Below, piece by piece: positions 7,753 through 15,899 of a stretch of DNA of 24,018 nucleotides. The notes under the pieces were generated by a model. It was given only the letters and a program-made list of their open reading frames with translations. It was not told where the DNA came from and searched no databases. The position numbers were made by a program, and so were the translations under genes. Positions within the stretch are counted from its first letter, which is position 1; each line of letters begins with the position of its first letter. This DNA is from DAOSEK01 sp035363095 (GTDB taxonomy: Archaea; Nanobdellota; Nanobdellia; Woesearchaeales; UBA119), in the NCBI GenBank assembly GCA_035363095.1, contig DAOSEK010000016.1, positions 1 through 24,018 of the forward strand, given 5' to 3'.

Positions 7753-9792
7753 TTATTCTAATGGGGTTTCAGACCAAAAAGACCAATCCTTTGAAGGAGC
7801 ATATTCTCCAAAAACAAAATAAGGCGATTGCATCTTATCAAAATATGAATTATGAACATCGCTAAAGCTTCTTGCCCGACCCATGCCTCCGGGACCCATC
7901 TCTATTCCATAAGAGCCATAAATAGGTGAACCTAGTTCACTCCAACTCTTAACAATCTGTCTAACTCCTCCTTGCTCATGGCCTTCGCTTGAAATATTTC
8001 CCTCGTAGCCAAGCTCTAAAAGCTTATGAATTGCAGTCTTCACTGGATGCCTTCCTTCTCCAAGAGGAATATGGGTGTGTCCTCTCCCAAAACCATCAAG
8101 CATATGAACATTTCCAATAATCCCTTCATTTTGCATCTTCTCAACCCACTGAAGATACCATTTATTGAACTCTTCAAGTCTTTCCTGTTCTGAAGAAAAA
8201 GGCTTATCCTTCCTATCAAAATACCTATACCACATACCCAGATGTTGAGTATCAAAGGTTGCCTTGATATGGTCCTTAGCAATCCTTTCTGCTTTCTCCT
8301 TTGAAATAGATGGATCAAAATAAGGATTTTTTTTTCCTTCAATCTCTTTGTGTGTCATCATCTCAACCATTCTATTCCTAGATTTTTTTACAAGGTCAAT
8401 AAGCTCTTGCGGATGGCTTCCATAACCCATCTCAGGAAAAATATTTTCAGGTGCAATAAAAAGTGGCTCATCAAGTTTTCTTGCTTTGCCTTCCTTAAAC
8501 GCCTCAATACCAAGTTCAGCAAGTGAAGTAACGCTTTTATTTAGTGCAAACTCATCAGCAGGCTTAATATGTTTTTTCATCATCTCAAGCTCTCTAGCTT
8601 GCATCCTCTGACCTAAAATCAGCTCAGAATTAACCTTTTTTACACGATTATCAATTTCTCTCTCTTCTTCCTTAGAGAGTTTAATATTTTCTTCAATTTT
8701 TTTTAACTTTATTTCTGAGTCTTTACTAAGTTCATAGCTAGGATCCATCTGTTTCATATAAACCTCCCTTGCTAACTCTTTATCTTTCACAATCTCAGTT
8801 TGTCGTTTATTTGATAATATTAGGTTTATAGCACGATTTTTTTCTTCAATCATGCCCTGTTCGTAATGATTTGCATACCCCTCAGCAGTCCTTTGCTGTG
8901 CATCAATCATGCTATACTGAACAAACTGCTCAGGTCTAATCCTTTCATTTTCCGGTAAAAGTCTATTATACGCTTCAGTCTCTTTTCTTACATCATCCCA
9001 ACTCAGCTCCTTAACAGAAAGCTTATTATCCTTTGTTGTCTTAGGCACCCTTTGGCTTAAACTTTTTACAGGTTTGTCGTCTTCGTCTACATACACTAAT
9101 TGTCCATTAATCTCTTTAGTCATCCATTCAGGAGTAATTACCTTCTGATCTTCTTTAATAGTCTTAATTAGCTGACCAGTTCTATCATCAACAAGGAAAT
9201 GAATCTTCTCTTTGGATTCTCCAGGAAATCCCTCAAATCCTAATCCTTTATTCCCAAAAGTATCTTTTTCATATTGATTAACATCAGAAATATTTCTAGG
9301 AAACTCTCCAGTATGAACTACAATAGAAGCACCTCCTCCTGTAACATCAGCAGCAAAATCAATAGCCTTTTTAATCTCGTTTAACTCAGATTCCCTTTGC
9401 TGTTCAGAAAATCCTTCCCTGGTCATCCCAGATACATTCCCTATTGCTGTAGGCGTATGAATACTATGAATCTTTACCTTATTAACCTTGGCAAGCTCTC
9501 TTATATCATCCCTTACCTCTTTTCCATATGACTCTGCACCGACCTTAGGTTGTGACTCTCCCATTTGAAGAGCAAGCTCAACCCTTCTAACACCAAGCCT
9601 TATAGCACTCATCAACGTCTCCCTAAAAGTCCCACCAACACCCTGTCCTTCAGTAACCGTAGTTCCTATCCTGCTAACAGGGTTAATTGAGCCCTCAATA
9701 TTCTCACCTGGTCCCTTAAGTCTGTCAAAAGCAAAAAGGGGCTCAGATTTCCCCCAAGCATCCGCCGCCTGATAATAATTATTAAACCTCAT
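7753..9792 (-). CDS. Endonuclease IV-like TIM-barrel metalloprotein with large insertion
   Basis: A 679-aa protein of the xylose isomerase-like/endonuclease IV superfamily. The metal ligands of endonuclease IV have matching candidates in order: H112 (IHSIHTP), H160 (VVHTGE), E449 (APEN), D514 and H517 (FDTQH), H563 (VHMLDG), H572 and H574 (GHTHIPLGEG, cf. DRHENLGEG) and E603 (SSEGHE). In the last pair an Asp is replaced by H572. Endonuclease IV is about 280 aa; here some 280 residues (about 165-440), charged and partly coiled-coil, are inserted between the H160 and E449 strands. The C-terminal 70 residues are rich in G, S and aromatics. The family includes AP endonucleases and sugar isomerases/epimerases, so DNA repair is one option, not a conclusion. 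The ATG at 9792 is preferred over a TTG at 9798. It lies in a four-gene minus-strand cluster. Confidence 0.65.
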   Translation of the reverse strand: MRFNNYYQAADAWGKSEPLFAFDRLKGPGENIEGSINPVSRIGTTVTEGQGVGGTFRETLMSAIRLGVRRVELALQMGESQPKVGAESYGKEVRDDIRELAKVNKVKIHSIHTPTAIGNVSGMTREGFSEQQRESELNEIKKAIDFAADVTGGGASIVVHTGEFPRNISDVNQYEKDTFGNKGLGFEGFPGESKEKIHFLVDDRTGQLIKTIKEDQKVITPEWMTKEINGQLVYVDEDDKPVKSLSQRVPKTTKDNKLSVKELSWDDVRKETEAYNRLLPENERIRPEQFVQYSMIDAQQRTAEGYANHYEQGMIEEKNRAINLILSNKRQTEIVKDKELAREVYMKQMDPSYELSKDSEIKLKKIEENIKLSKEEEREIDNRVKKVNSELILGQRMQARELEMMKKHIKPADEFALNKSVTSLAELGIEAFKEGKARKLDEPLFIAPENIFPEMGYGSHPQELIDLVKKSRNRMVEMMTHKEIEGKKNPYFDPSISKEKAERIAKDHIKATFDTQHLGMWYRYFDRKDKPFSSEQERLEEFNKWYLQWVEKMQNEGIIGNVHMLDGFGRGHTHIPLGEGRHPVKTAIHKLLELGYEGNISSEGHEQGGVRQIVKSWSELGSPIYGSYGIEMGPGGMGRARSFSDVHNSYFDKMQSPYFVFGEYAPSKDWSFWSETPLE

Positions 9793-9863
9793 TTTCAATC
9801 ATTATGATTTTATTATCATTATTTTTTCATAATACTTTTTACAATTCTATACTCGATTAAATC

Positions 9864-10391
9864 TCATTTATTATAATTCCTAATCGATTCAATCATTTTT
9901 TTAGATGAATAAAGCATCATTGAAGCATCATTTGAAAGTGAAGTGCCTTCAAAAGATTTAAGCGCACTATAAATCTCTCCTAAAGAGCTCAAATCATCAT
10001 TTGAAAGACCGCTACTCATCGAGCTTTCCCGTAAGTCCTTAAGCATATCATAAGCATTCACAACAGCATTATTTACCCTATCAGTCTCTTCACTTGAGAG
10101 TTGCCTATAAAGTTGGTTTTGGTTTTGGCCAAAATAACTTTTATCATCATCACCCTTAACTACCTTCTTGCCCTCGCTTTCAACATCTGCAATCTCTTCA
10201 AGGTTTTCATGATTTGATTTCCTAGCATTCTCTTTTCTGCTCAATTCCTCTTTTAACTCATCATCAACCTTTTTTTTTGCACTTTTCGTTGCCTCTTCAA
10301 GCTCTCTTACTATCTTTGTTAATTCAAGCTCCTTTCTCTTTTTTAGCTCCTCTAACTTTTCAATAGCCTTTTCCTGAATATTATCTGCCAT
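9864..10391 (-). CDS. Coiled-coil protein of unknown function
   Basis: A 175-aa protein that I do not recognise. Residues 5-70 form a highly charged heptad-rich coiled coil (ELKKRKELELTKIVRELEEA and onward). A polar linker with NQNQ follows, then a helical C-terminal part. No membrane segment, cysteine or enzyme motif is seen. The ATG at 10391 (MADNIQEK) is preferred over a TTG ten codons upstream, whose extension runs into AT-rich leader. It lies 79 bp after the 536-aa gene and 71 bp before the TIM-barrel gene on the same strand, suggesting one expression unit and a possible scaffold role in a complex with those products (inference). Confidence 0.7.
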   Translation of the reverse strand: MADNIQEKAIEKLEELKKRKELELTKIVRELEEATKSAKKKVDDELKEELSRKENARKSNHENLEEIADVESEGKKVVKGDDDKSYFGQNQNQLYRQLSSEETDRVNNAVVNAYDMLKDLRESSMSSGLSNDDLSSLGEIYSALKSFEGTSLSNDASMMLYSSKKMIESIRNYNK

Positions 10392-10470
10392 TTTTTCAAT
10401 TTCATATAATTGTTTAATCAAACTAATTAAAAAAAACTAATAAAAAAAATAAAGCCATTAAAAACAAATC

Positions 10471-12081
10471 TCACCAAGCAAGCATCCCATGAGCCTTCTT
10501 AAAATTCTCATAAGTCTTTGCCATCGCAACCCTGACTTGACCAACCGCTGCCTTATAAGCATCTTGTTCTTTTATCTGGGCAAACATCTCCTTATTATTT
10601 GGAATAACCGAACCAACAAGGTCTATCTTCCCAATAGGTTTTAAAGCATCCTTAAAAAAACCCACCAGACCCAAAAAAGGCTCAAGTATGCTATCTTCGC
10701 TTGTTAATTCACTTTTCTTTTTGCTTGATGAACCCTCGCTTTTTCTATTAGTCTTATCTTCTGCCTCTTTTATGTATTTCTCAACATCTCCGCCAAGCTC
10801 ACTCATAGATTTTTCAATAGTTTCATTAAGCGATCCTAAAATCTCAAAATCCTCCTCTCGTCTCATTTTTTTGAAATTTTCAATCTGCTTATCTGTAAAA
10901 GTATATCCTCTCAAAGTAATCTCAACCCTACCAACATGTATGGGTCCTCTTTGATATCCTTCTTCCTGATATGACATTGCAGGTGAAGTTCTATAATAAA
11001 AATGAGCTAAAACACAGCCATTATACTTTGTCTTTTTAAACTTTTTATAAGCCAAAACCTCAATCTCAACAACCGAGCCCTCAAAAGCACTAACTAAATC
11101 CACGCTATCAAGCTTATCCATATCCGCAGTAAGCCTTTTGATATTTCTTAGGTAAGGCCTAACCCAATCCATATATAACTTAATAGTATGATAATGCTGA
11201 TAAAGATATTGAATAGTAAACTTTCTTCTCCCTTCTATCTCTTTTTGGGTTTGGGTTTGCCACTTTCTAAAACTATTTAACTTTCTTTTAAGTACCCTTT
11301 TTACATGATCATTAAACTCCATTGAATCTACAATCTTATCAACATCATCTCCTTCCTTTATCAACGTTGAAAAAAATAGGTCTGGAAGTATAGCAAACCC
11401 TAATTGTGTAGCCATCCCATACACTGAAGCAGGGTTTTTACTTCCCCCTTCAACCAAATCAATCCAAATCCCCTTTAATGTTATATCAGAAGCCTGTTTT
11501 CCATCGTCCGCTTCTTTGTAAAGCTCAAGCCTTTCATCCATTATCCTCAATTCTCTGACAATCTGAAACATATCCTTAAGCATCTTCCCAATAGTAGCAA
11601 GATATTGAGACACCTTGTCTTGCTGGATTCCAAGCCTTTGCGAAGCAACCCCAAAGAATGCTGAATGTTCGCTTGCAGCAAACGAATCAATCGTTTTTAT
11701 CGCATTAGGAATTCCAAAATCAATCTGAAGAGACCTTAGAACCCAATAATAAGCTTCCTCTATAGATTGAGAAAAAGACTCATGAACAAGTCTTAGCGCA
11801 GGAAATTGAGGTTTTGGAAAACCACTCTCTTGATAACTCTCTTTTTGTACCTCTAGTTCCTCTATCTCTGCCATAGCTTTAAGTATCTTTGATCTTGCTG
11901 AACCCCTTGCCTTATCAGGTTCTTTCTCATTTTTAACCTCAATATCAACAAGCTTCTCTATAAAATCCTTCCAATCTTTATCACTTGACTTCTCAAAACT
12001 CTTCTTAAACATAGACTCAAACTTAGAAATATAATCCTTCTTAACAAATCCGTTCTTTGAAAGAAGCTCTGCAGACACCAT
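10471..12081 (-). CDS. Large soluble helical protein of unknown function
   Basis: A 536-aa protein that matches no family I recognise. Residues 15-85 are charged and helical, and 100-320 are helical with many aromatics (for example QYLYQHYHTIKLYMDWVRPYL at 291-311). Residues about 335-395 look beta-rich (VVEIEVLAYKKF, VGRVEITLRGYTF) with a GPIHVGR segment. Residues 440-462 are a Lys/Ser-rich linker, and the end is a hydrophobic helical tail finishing in GMLAW. No signal peptide or obvious membrane helix is present. It is the first gene of a minus-strand run continuing into the coiled-coil, endonuclease IV-like and nucleotidyltransferase genes. TTAATAAAT on the minus strand, about 35 bases before the ATG, may be its TATA box. 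A structural or nucleic-acid-binding partner of the TIM-barrel enzyme is a guess from context only. Confidence 0.75.
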   Translation of the reverse strand: MVSAELLSKNGFVKKDYISKFESMFKKSFEKSSDKDWKDFIEKLVDIEVKNEKEPDKARGSARSKILKAMAEIEELEVQKESYQESGFPKPQFPALRLVHESFSQSIEEAYYWVLRSLQIDFGIPNAIKTIDSFAASEHSAFFGVASQRLGIQQDKVSQYLATIGKMLKDMFQIVRELRIMDERLELYKEADDGKQASDITLKGIWIDLVEGGSKNPASVYGMATQLGFAILPDLFFSTLIKEGDDVDKIVDSMEFNDHVKRVLKRKLNSFRKWQTQTQKEIEGRRKFTIQYLYQHYHTIKLYMDWVRPYLRNIKRLTADMDKLDSVDLVSAFEGSVVEIEVLAYKKFKKTKYNGCVLAHFYYRTSPAMSYQEEGYQRGPIHVGRVEITLRGYTFTDKQIENFKKMRREEDFEILGSLNETIEKSMSELGGDVEKYIKEAEDKTNRKSEGSSSKKKSELTSEDSILEPFLGLVGFFKDALKPIGKIDLVGSVIPNNKEMFAQIKEQDAYKAAVGQVRVAMAKTYENFKKAHGMLAW

Positions 12082-12186
12082 ATAAATATAATATTATCCG
12101 ATTTTCATTTATTAATCTTTCTCTTTTCCTTTCTCTTTTCGATCGCCCATCATATAAACCTCAAAAAACTTTCAAAAATACATACA

Positions 12187-12948
12187 TTAACCACCTTCAT
12201 GAATCATTTTGATTCTAAAATAAAGATCTTTTGTAGATTCTAAAAAGGTAATTTTATCAACAAACTCTTCATCAACTCCGTTAAGAATAGTATACCTAGT
12301 ATTTTTCCCCCACCCTGCATGTATCATCTTAATACCTGCATTTTGACAGGTAAGTGCATCCACAAGCATATCCCCTACATATACAATATCCTCTTTATTA
12401 TATCCCATTTCTTTTATTAACCTATTAATTGGCGCAGGGTTTGGTTTTCTTTCGTTTTTATCAGGAAACTTGAGATTCTTTGTTGGTAATATAGACTCAG
12501 GCCAATCAAAATAACTACTAAGCTCAAATCTTTTCAAAAGTCTTTTTACATGCTCAACATTATTTGTTGATAATATGTAACACTTAATATCTTTTCCTGT
12601 ATTTTTATTACTCTCAAACCTACAATAATCAAGAACTTTTTTAATCCCCTCAAAAGGTTTAATCTCATTAAAATACAATTCTTGAAATAAAAGAAAAATA
12701 TCTCCAGTAAATTTGTAATCGGTTTCTAAAATTCCAAGACCTTTACAAGTATCCTCCCAACTAACCCCAGTATCATTAATGTCTTTTTCAACCATGCTTC
12801 TACTAAAAATATACTCATCACTATCTTCTCCAAACTGGCTTTTATACTTCTCACTAAAAAACTCTTTCATATCATTATATACTTTTTTGATTATGCCTGA
12901 ATCAAAAATAGTACCATCCGAATCAAAAATAATCGCTTCTAAAACCAT
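12187..12948 (-). CDS. HAD-superfamily hydrolase (phosphatase-like)
   Basis: A 253-aa HAD hydrolase. Motif I is D9-S-D11-G-T in IIFDSDGTIFDSG, where D9 would be the nucleophile. Motif II is S127 in YILSTNN, motif III is K168 in ERKPNP, and motif IV is V-G-D193-M-L-V-D197. A helical cap lies between motifs I and II (about residues 18-105). The pattern is that of phosphoglycolate phosphatase-like HADs, which dephosphorylate small sugar phosphates or nucleotides; the exact substrate cannot be read from the sequence. A strong SD (minus-strand CAGGGAGG, 12960-12953) lies four bases before the ATG, fixing the start. It is 105 bp upstream of the 536-aa gene on the same strand, so co-transcription is possible. 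Confidence 0.88.
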   Translation of the reverse strand: MVLEAIIFDSDGTIFDSGIIKKVYNDMKEFFSEKYKSQFGEDSDEYIFSRSMVEKDINDTGVSWEDTCKGLGILETDYKFTGDIFLLFQELYFNEIKPFEGIKKVLDYCRFESNKNTGKDIKCYILSTNNVEHVKRLLKRFELSSYFDWPESILPTKNLKFPDKNERKPNPAPINRLIKEMGYNKEDIVYVGDMLVDALTCQNAGIKMIHAGWGKNTRYTILNGVDEEFVDKITFLESTKDLYFRIKMIHEGG

Positions 12949-12952
12949 TTTT

Positions 12953-12960
12953 CCTCCCTG
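12953..12960 (-). promoter_or_regulatory. Strong SD for the HAD gene
   Basis: CAGGGAGG on the minus strand, four bases before the ATG. It marks this gene as leadered, unlike several neighbours. Confidence 0.75.
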
Positions 12961-13360
12961 AAAAAATGGATATATCTAATTCTTTTTAAATAAATTGAGC
13001 CTTCAAAATATCTTTAGTAAATATTCTCATTAAATAAATATTAGAAACAAATATTAAAGATTTGATGTATGTGAAACCCTTTTATAATTGCACATACTTT
13101 GCCATTCAATGCCTTAAGTAAGAATATACGAATTAATAAAAAAAATTCAACACATTCACTAAATGATTAACCTCAAGTTATCAAGCGAGATAATTTGTGA
13201 AATCATGTTTGAAGGTTTTTCATTTTTTTAAAAAAGTCATTGTGCTCCACTAATCATTAAGCTCTAATAAGATTAGTTCTTTGAAAAAACTTGTTTTTAA
13301 AATCTAAAAACAATCCTATAATATGCACTTTTAACCAAATACCCTTTCTTTGCCAGACAA
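12961..13360. other. Gene-free divergent intergenic region
   Basis: About 400 bp between the minus-strand HAD gene and the plus-strand radical SAM gene. The only structure seen is an inverted repeat, GTATGTG (13067-13073) with CACATAC (13091-13097), seven perfect pairs around a 17-base loop, which could be an operator or RNA hairpin. Minus-strand TATA-like sequence for the HAD gene lies near 12980-12990. No supported ORF or tRNA. Confidence 0.5.
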
Positions 13361-13370
13361 AAATATAAAA
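13361..13370 (+). promoter_or_regulatory. TATA box for the radical SAM gene
   Basis: AAATATAAAA is centred about 30 bases before the ATG at 13396, with no SD between. A leaderless or nearly leaderless transcript is expected. Confidence 0.6.
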
Positions 13371-13395
13371 ACAACCACTTATTATTAACATTAAA

Positions 13396-14154
13396 ATGGA
13401 AGCTTATATCGATCCAAATCTCACTATTGACTCTGATTATATAGAAGGTCAAAATTCCATAATTGTGAATTTCTTAGGATGCAACTTCAACTGTCCAATC
13501 TGTTTTCTTCCTGCCTATGTCAAATTCAAAAGCGATTCTATTACCTCCATAAAAACAATAAAAGAAGAAATTCAAAGAATACATCCAAATGCCGAAAATA
13601 TAGTATTCACTGGTGGTGAGCCTACACTACAAAGGCTTGCCTTAGGAAATCTTTGTCGCTATGCCAATTCCTTAAACCTTACCCCTTGGGTGCATACAAA
13701 CTGCTCAAAACCTAGCGTAATAAACTACCTAATACAAAATGATCTCTGCTCAAATTTCATACTAGACATTAAATCTTCCTTTGACGAATCGCTTTTCGAA
13801 AAATCAACAAACTCCAAAGGTTTTTTTGTAAGCTCATCTCAGTTACTCACAGATATAAAAAAAACCCTTCAAATTCTTTATGAAAAAAAAGAAGAACTAT
13901 CATTAGAATTCCGCTCCACAGTAGTTCCAGGTGTAATACACCAAAAAGAACATTTCGAATCAATTGCAAGAGAAATAGCAAAATTTCAAACAACCTATAC
14001 AATCCAAAACTTTACCGTAAATGAAGATGAAAACCAACTTCCATTAAATCCAATCTTTAAAAAAACATTACCGCTTTCAGACAATCAGTTAAACGAGTTA
14101 AAAGATTTCTTAGAACGTAAATTTCCCCAATTAAGAATTCAAACAAAACCTTAA
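13396..14154 (+). CDS. Radical SAM activating-enzyme-like protein
   Basis: A 252-aa radical SAM enzyme. C29-N-F-N-C33-P-I-C36 is the CxxxCxxC motif that ligates the 4Fe-4S cluster, and FTG-G73-G74-E75-P is the SAM-binding GGE motif. WVHTNCSK followed by FILDIKSSFDE matches the late strands of glycyl-radical-enzyme activases (NrdG, PflA), where the usual sequence is TNG followed by DIK. Size and a compact barrel fit archaeal NrdG-type proteins, which activate anaerobic ribonucleotide reductase. No nrdD is in the window, so the partner is unknown, and other small radical SAM enzymes such as QueE-like ones are possible. The TATA box 30 bases upstream supports the start. The gene converges on aIF1A, with 25 bp between stops. 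Confidence 0.82.
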   Translation: MEAYIDPNLTIDSDYIEGQNSIIVNFLGCNFNCPICFLPAYVKFKSDSITSIKTIKEEIQRIHPNAENIVFTGGEPTLQRLALGNLCRYANSLNLTPWVHTNCSKPSVINYLIQNDLCSNFILDIKSSFDESLFEKSTNSKGFFVSSSQLLTDIKKTLQILYEKKEELSLEFRSTVVPGVIHQKEHFESIAREIAKFQTTYTIQNFTVNEDENQLPLNPIFKKTLPLSDNQLNELKDFLERKFPQLRIQTKP

Positions 14155-14179
14155 AAAATAAAAAACCCTAAATATTGAA

Positions 14180-14524
14180 CTAGAACTCATTTTGTAATTC
14201 AAGTTTTTCTATATGATTATTCTTTCTAAGCCAATCTACTTGAGATCTTCTATACTTATAAACAACATCTGCCTTCTCATCTCCACCAAACTCCCAAGGT
14301 TCAACAATCACAAAATCCCCAGGTCTTACCCAAAGCGTTCTTTTAAGCCTCCCTGGAATTCTTGAAATCCTAACCTTCCCATCAAGACATCTTACCCTAT
14401 TTCTAGAGCCTCCAAGCCTTTCTTCCAAGATTCCAATAACCTCTCTTCCCCTAGGCAGTCTAACCCTAAAGAATGTACCCTCATCAGAATCATCGTTTTG
14501 GCTATCTTTATGTGTATTATTCAT
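14180..14524 (-). CDS. eif1A: Translation initiation factor 1A (aIF1A)
   Basis: A 114-aa archaeal/eukaryotic-type initiation factor 1A that binds the A site of the small subunit and helps scan and stabilise the initiation complex. After an acidic tail (1-15) comes the S1-like OB fold. FFRVRLPRGREVIGILEERLGGSRNRVRCLDGKVRISRIPGRLKRTLWVRPGDFVIVEPWEF is read here in pieces: LPRGREVIG (23-31), LGGSRNRVRCLDG (37-49), IPGRLKRTLWVRPGD (56-70). The helical end is VDWLRKNNHI. I start it at the ATG at 14524: the reading frame stays open to 14593, but TTTATAAAT (14557-14549 on the minus strand) lies inside that extension at promoter distance. This is the clearest archaeal marker in the window. Confidence 0.97.
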   Translation of the reverse strand: MNNTHKDSQNDDSDEGTFFRVRLPRGREVIGILEERLGGSRNRVRCLDGKVRISRIPGRLKRTLWVRPGDFVIVEPWEFGGDEKADVVYKYRRSQVDWLRKNNHIEKLELQNEF

Positions 14525-14548
14525 TTCTTTAAAAGAATTAATCCCATA

Positions 14549-14557
14549 TTTATAAAT
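14549..14557 (-). promoter_or_regulatory. TATA box for aIF1A
   Basis: TTTATAAAT is centred about 29 bases before the ATG at 14524 and predicts a leaderless transcript. It argues against translation from further upstream. Confidence 0.65.
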
Positions 14558-14649
14558 CTTTGCCCCTGATAAATATGCAAATTTAAAAGACAAATCTAAA
14601 AAAAGAATTTATAAATTATTAAACATTATACTTATTTCCCACGTGTACA

Positions 14650-14735
14650 ATTAAGATTTGCCAAAAGGTCCAACATATTATGTACAAAGGATAGGAAGGA
14701 TCGCAAGGACCAGTGAGATTAGCAAAGTTATAAAC
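14650..14735 (+). ncRNA. Candidate structured RNA
   Basis: A locally G-rich, purine-rich island in very AT-rich intergenic DNA (14525-14871). Two nested stems are visible: TTTGC (14657-14661) with GCAAA (14722-14726), and GGTCC (14667-14671) with GGACC (14707-14711). A TTTATAAAT-type sequence near 14610-14618 could serve as a promoter placed about 25 bases before 14640. No known RNA family is recognised and the stems are only five pairs each. Confidence 0.3.
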
Positions 14736-14840
14736 CTTCTTTCAACTAATATGAATAAAACCTGTTAAATCCTACTAAATACCAAAAAAACAATCTCGCA
14801 ATTGATTTTATAGCTGTTTTGCAATAATTACACAATAAAG

Positions 14841-14850
14841 ATTTAAAAAT
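14841..14850 (+). promoter_or_regulatory. TATA box for the phosphoesterase gene
   Basis: ATTTAAAAAT is centred about 27 bases before the ATG at 14872; no SD is present, so a leaderless mRNA is expected. Confidence 0.55.
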
Positions 14851-14871
14851 GACTGATTTTCCTATACTACC

Positions 14872-15567
14872 ATGAACGAAGAATGTATCATATTTGGAGA
14901 TGTCCATTTGAATTGGAAAGCCGTGGTATTAATACTAGATTATGCTAGAAAAAATTGCATAGAAACTGTTTTAACCTTGGGTGATGAAGCACATAAAAAA
15001 TATCCTTATCTCACAGGAGAACAAGAAGACTATGATAGAATCTGGCATGAGTTTAGAGTTTATAAGAAAGAAAATCCCAATAGAAAGTTAATTCTGACAG
15101 TAGGTGATAAAACAGCAGGTGTTGCAAAGGATATGTTTAAATATTTCATTGGGGTTGATGCAAAAACAGGTAAAATCACTGGGTCCACCATATACAAAGA
15201 AGATAACGTCATAGTGGGTCATGATGGTCAATCGATTATGGATAAATACGGACCATTAATTGACCAATACGATGGATTAGAACCCCTCGTAATTTTTCAT
15301 GGGCACAGCCATTCAATGGGGGTTCTTCCAGAATATAAATGGCTAAATGACGATGAATTTGTGGGCTGGCTAAAAAACGGAGAAGAACACCACATTCTAA
15401 AGCCCGGAATGGTTTATTGGGTGAACCCTGGTGGCCAATTCCTAAAAACAGATGATAACAAAATGGCTGCCAATTTTGCAAAATATAACCCAAAAAATCA
15501 TTCAGTAACATTAGAAACAATTTTTTATAAAGAGGAAGAAATTCATCCAAGTCCTCTCATTAAATAG
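14872..15567 (+). CDS. Calcineurin-like metallophosphoesterase
   Basis: A 231-aa protein of the calcineurin-like phosphoesterase superfamily. Motif 1 is G9-D10-V-H12 (IIFGDVHLN), motif 2 is G37-D38-E (LTLGDEAH), and the C-terminal histidine motif is F-H143-G-H145-S-H147. NPGGQ (N185 onward) takes the place of the usual late glycine-rich turn. The middle GNH[DE] motif is not conserved: the equivalent strand reads LILTVGDKTAG, with G78-D79-K80. H119-type GHDGQS follows. Two-metal hydrolysis of phosphodiesters or phosphomonoesters is likely if the altered motif still binds metal. The substrate is unknown. The gene has its own TATA box and is flanked by convergent minus-strand genes. Confidence 0.82.
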   Translation: MNEECIIFGDVHLNWKAVVLILDYARKNCIETVLTLGDEAHKKYPYLTGEQEDYDRIWHEFRVYKKENPNRKLILTVGDKTAGVAKDMFKYFIGVDAKTGKITGSTIYKEDNVIVGHDGQSIMDKYGPLIDQYDGLEPLVIFHGHSHSMGVLPEYKWLNDDEFVGWLKNGEEHHILKPGMVYWVNPGGQFLKTDDNKMAANFAKYNPKNHSVTLETIFYKEEEIHPSPLIK

Positions 15568-15590
15568 ATTTTTATTAAGATTAAATCTTA

Positions 15591-15791
15591 TTACCTTTTC
15601 TTTTCCCTAAGCCTATCTTTAATATCTAAAATCTCTTTTGAAATCCTAATCAATTCCAATCCCAAAATCTCATTTTTCTCCTTCAACTCTTTTATCACTT
15701 TATCCCTTAATGCAAGTTGTGATTTTAGGGTTATAAGTTTCTTAGAATAAAACTTGTTTGTCTTCAAATTCGTTCTTAATTTAACCTTCAT
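15591..15791 (-). CDS. Small basic coiled-coil protein
   Basis: A 66-aa lysine-rich protein with a heptad-like helix over residues 20-62 (ITLKSQLALRDKVIKELKEK). I do not recognise it. The ATG at 15791 is preferred over a TTG six codons upstream, because GGTGA, an SD core, lies seven bases before the ATG. It sits between the phosphoesterase (convergent, 23 bp) and the P-type ATPase. The coding status rests on a clear start signal and amphipathic composition. Confidence 0.5.
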   Translation of the reverse strand: MKVKLRTNLKTNKFYSKKLITLKSQLALRDKVIKELKEKNEILGLELIRISKEILDIKDRLREKKR

Positions 15792-15899
15792 AAAGACTTC
15801 ACCAAACAAATATTCAAAAAATTAAAATTAGCACCTTCAAAATAAAATTGATTCATTCCGTCTTATAATCAGTAACAATCTTTTCCTCCAAAAAATTAT

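Noticed and set aside
14525..14593. N-terminal extension of aIF1A by 23 residues
   Set aside because: A TATA box lies inside it at promoter distance from the internal ATG, and family members start near that ATG.
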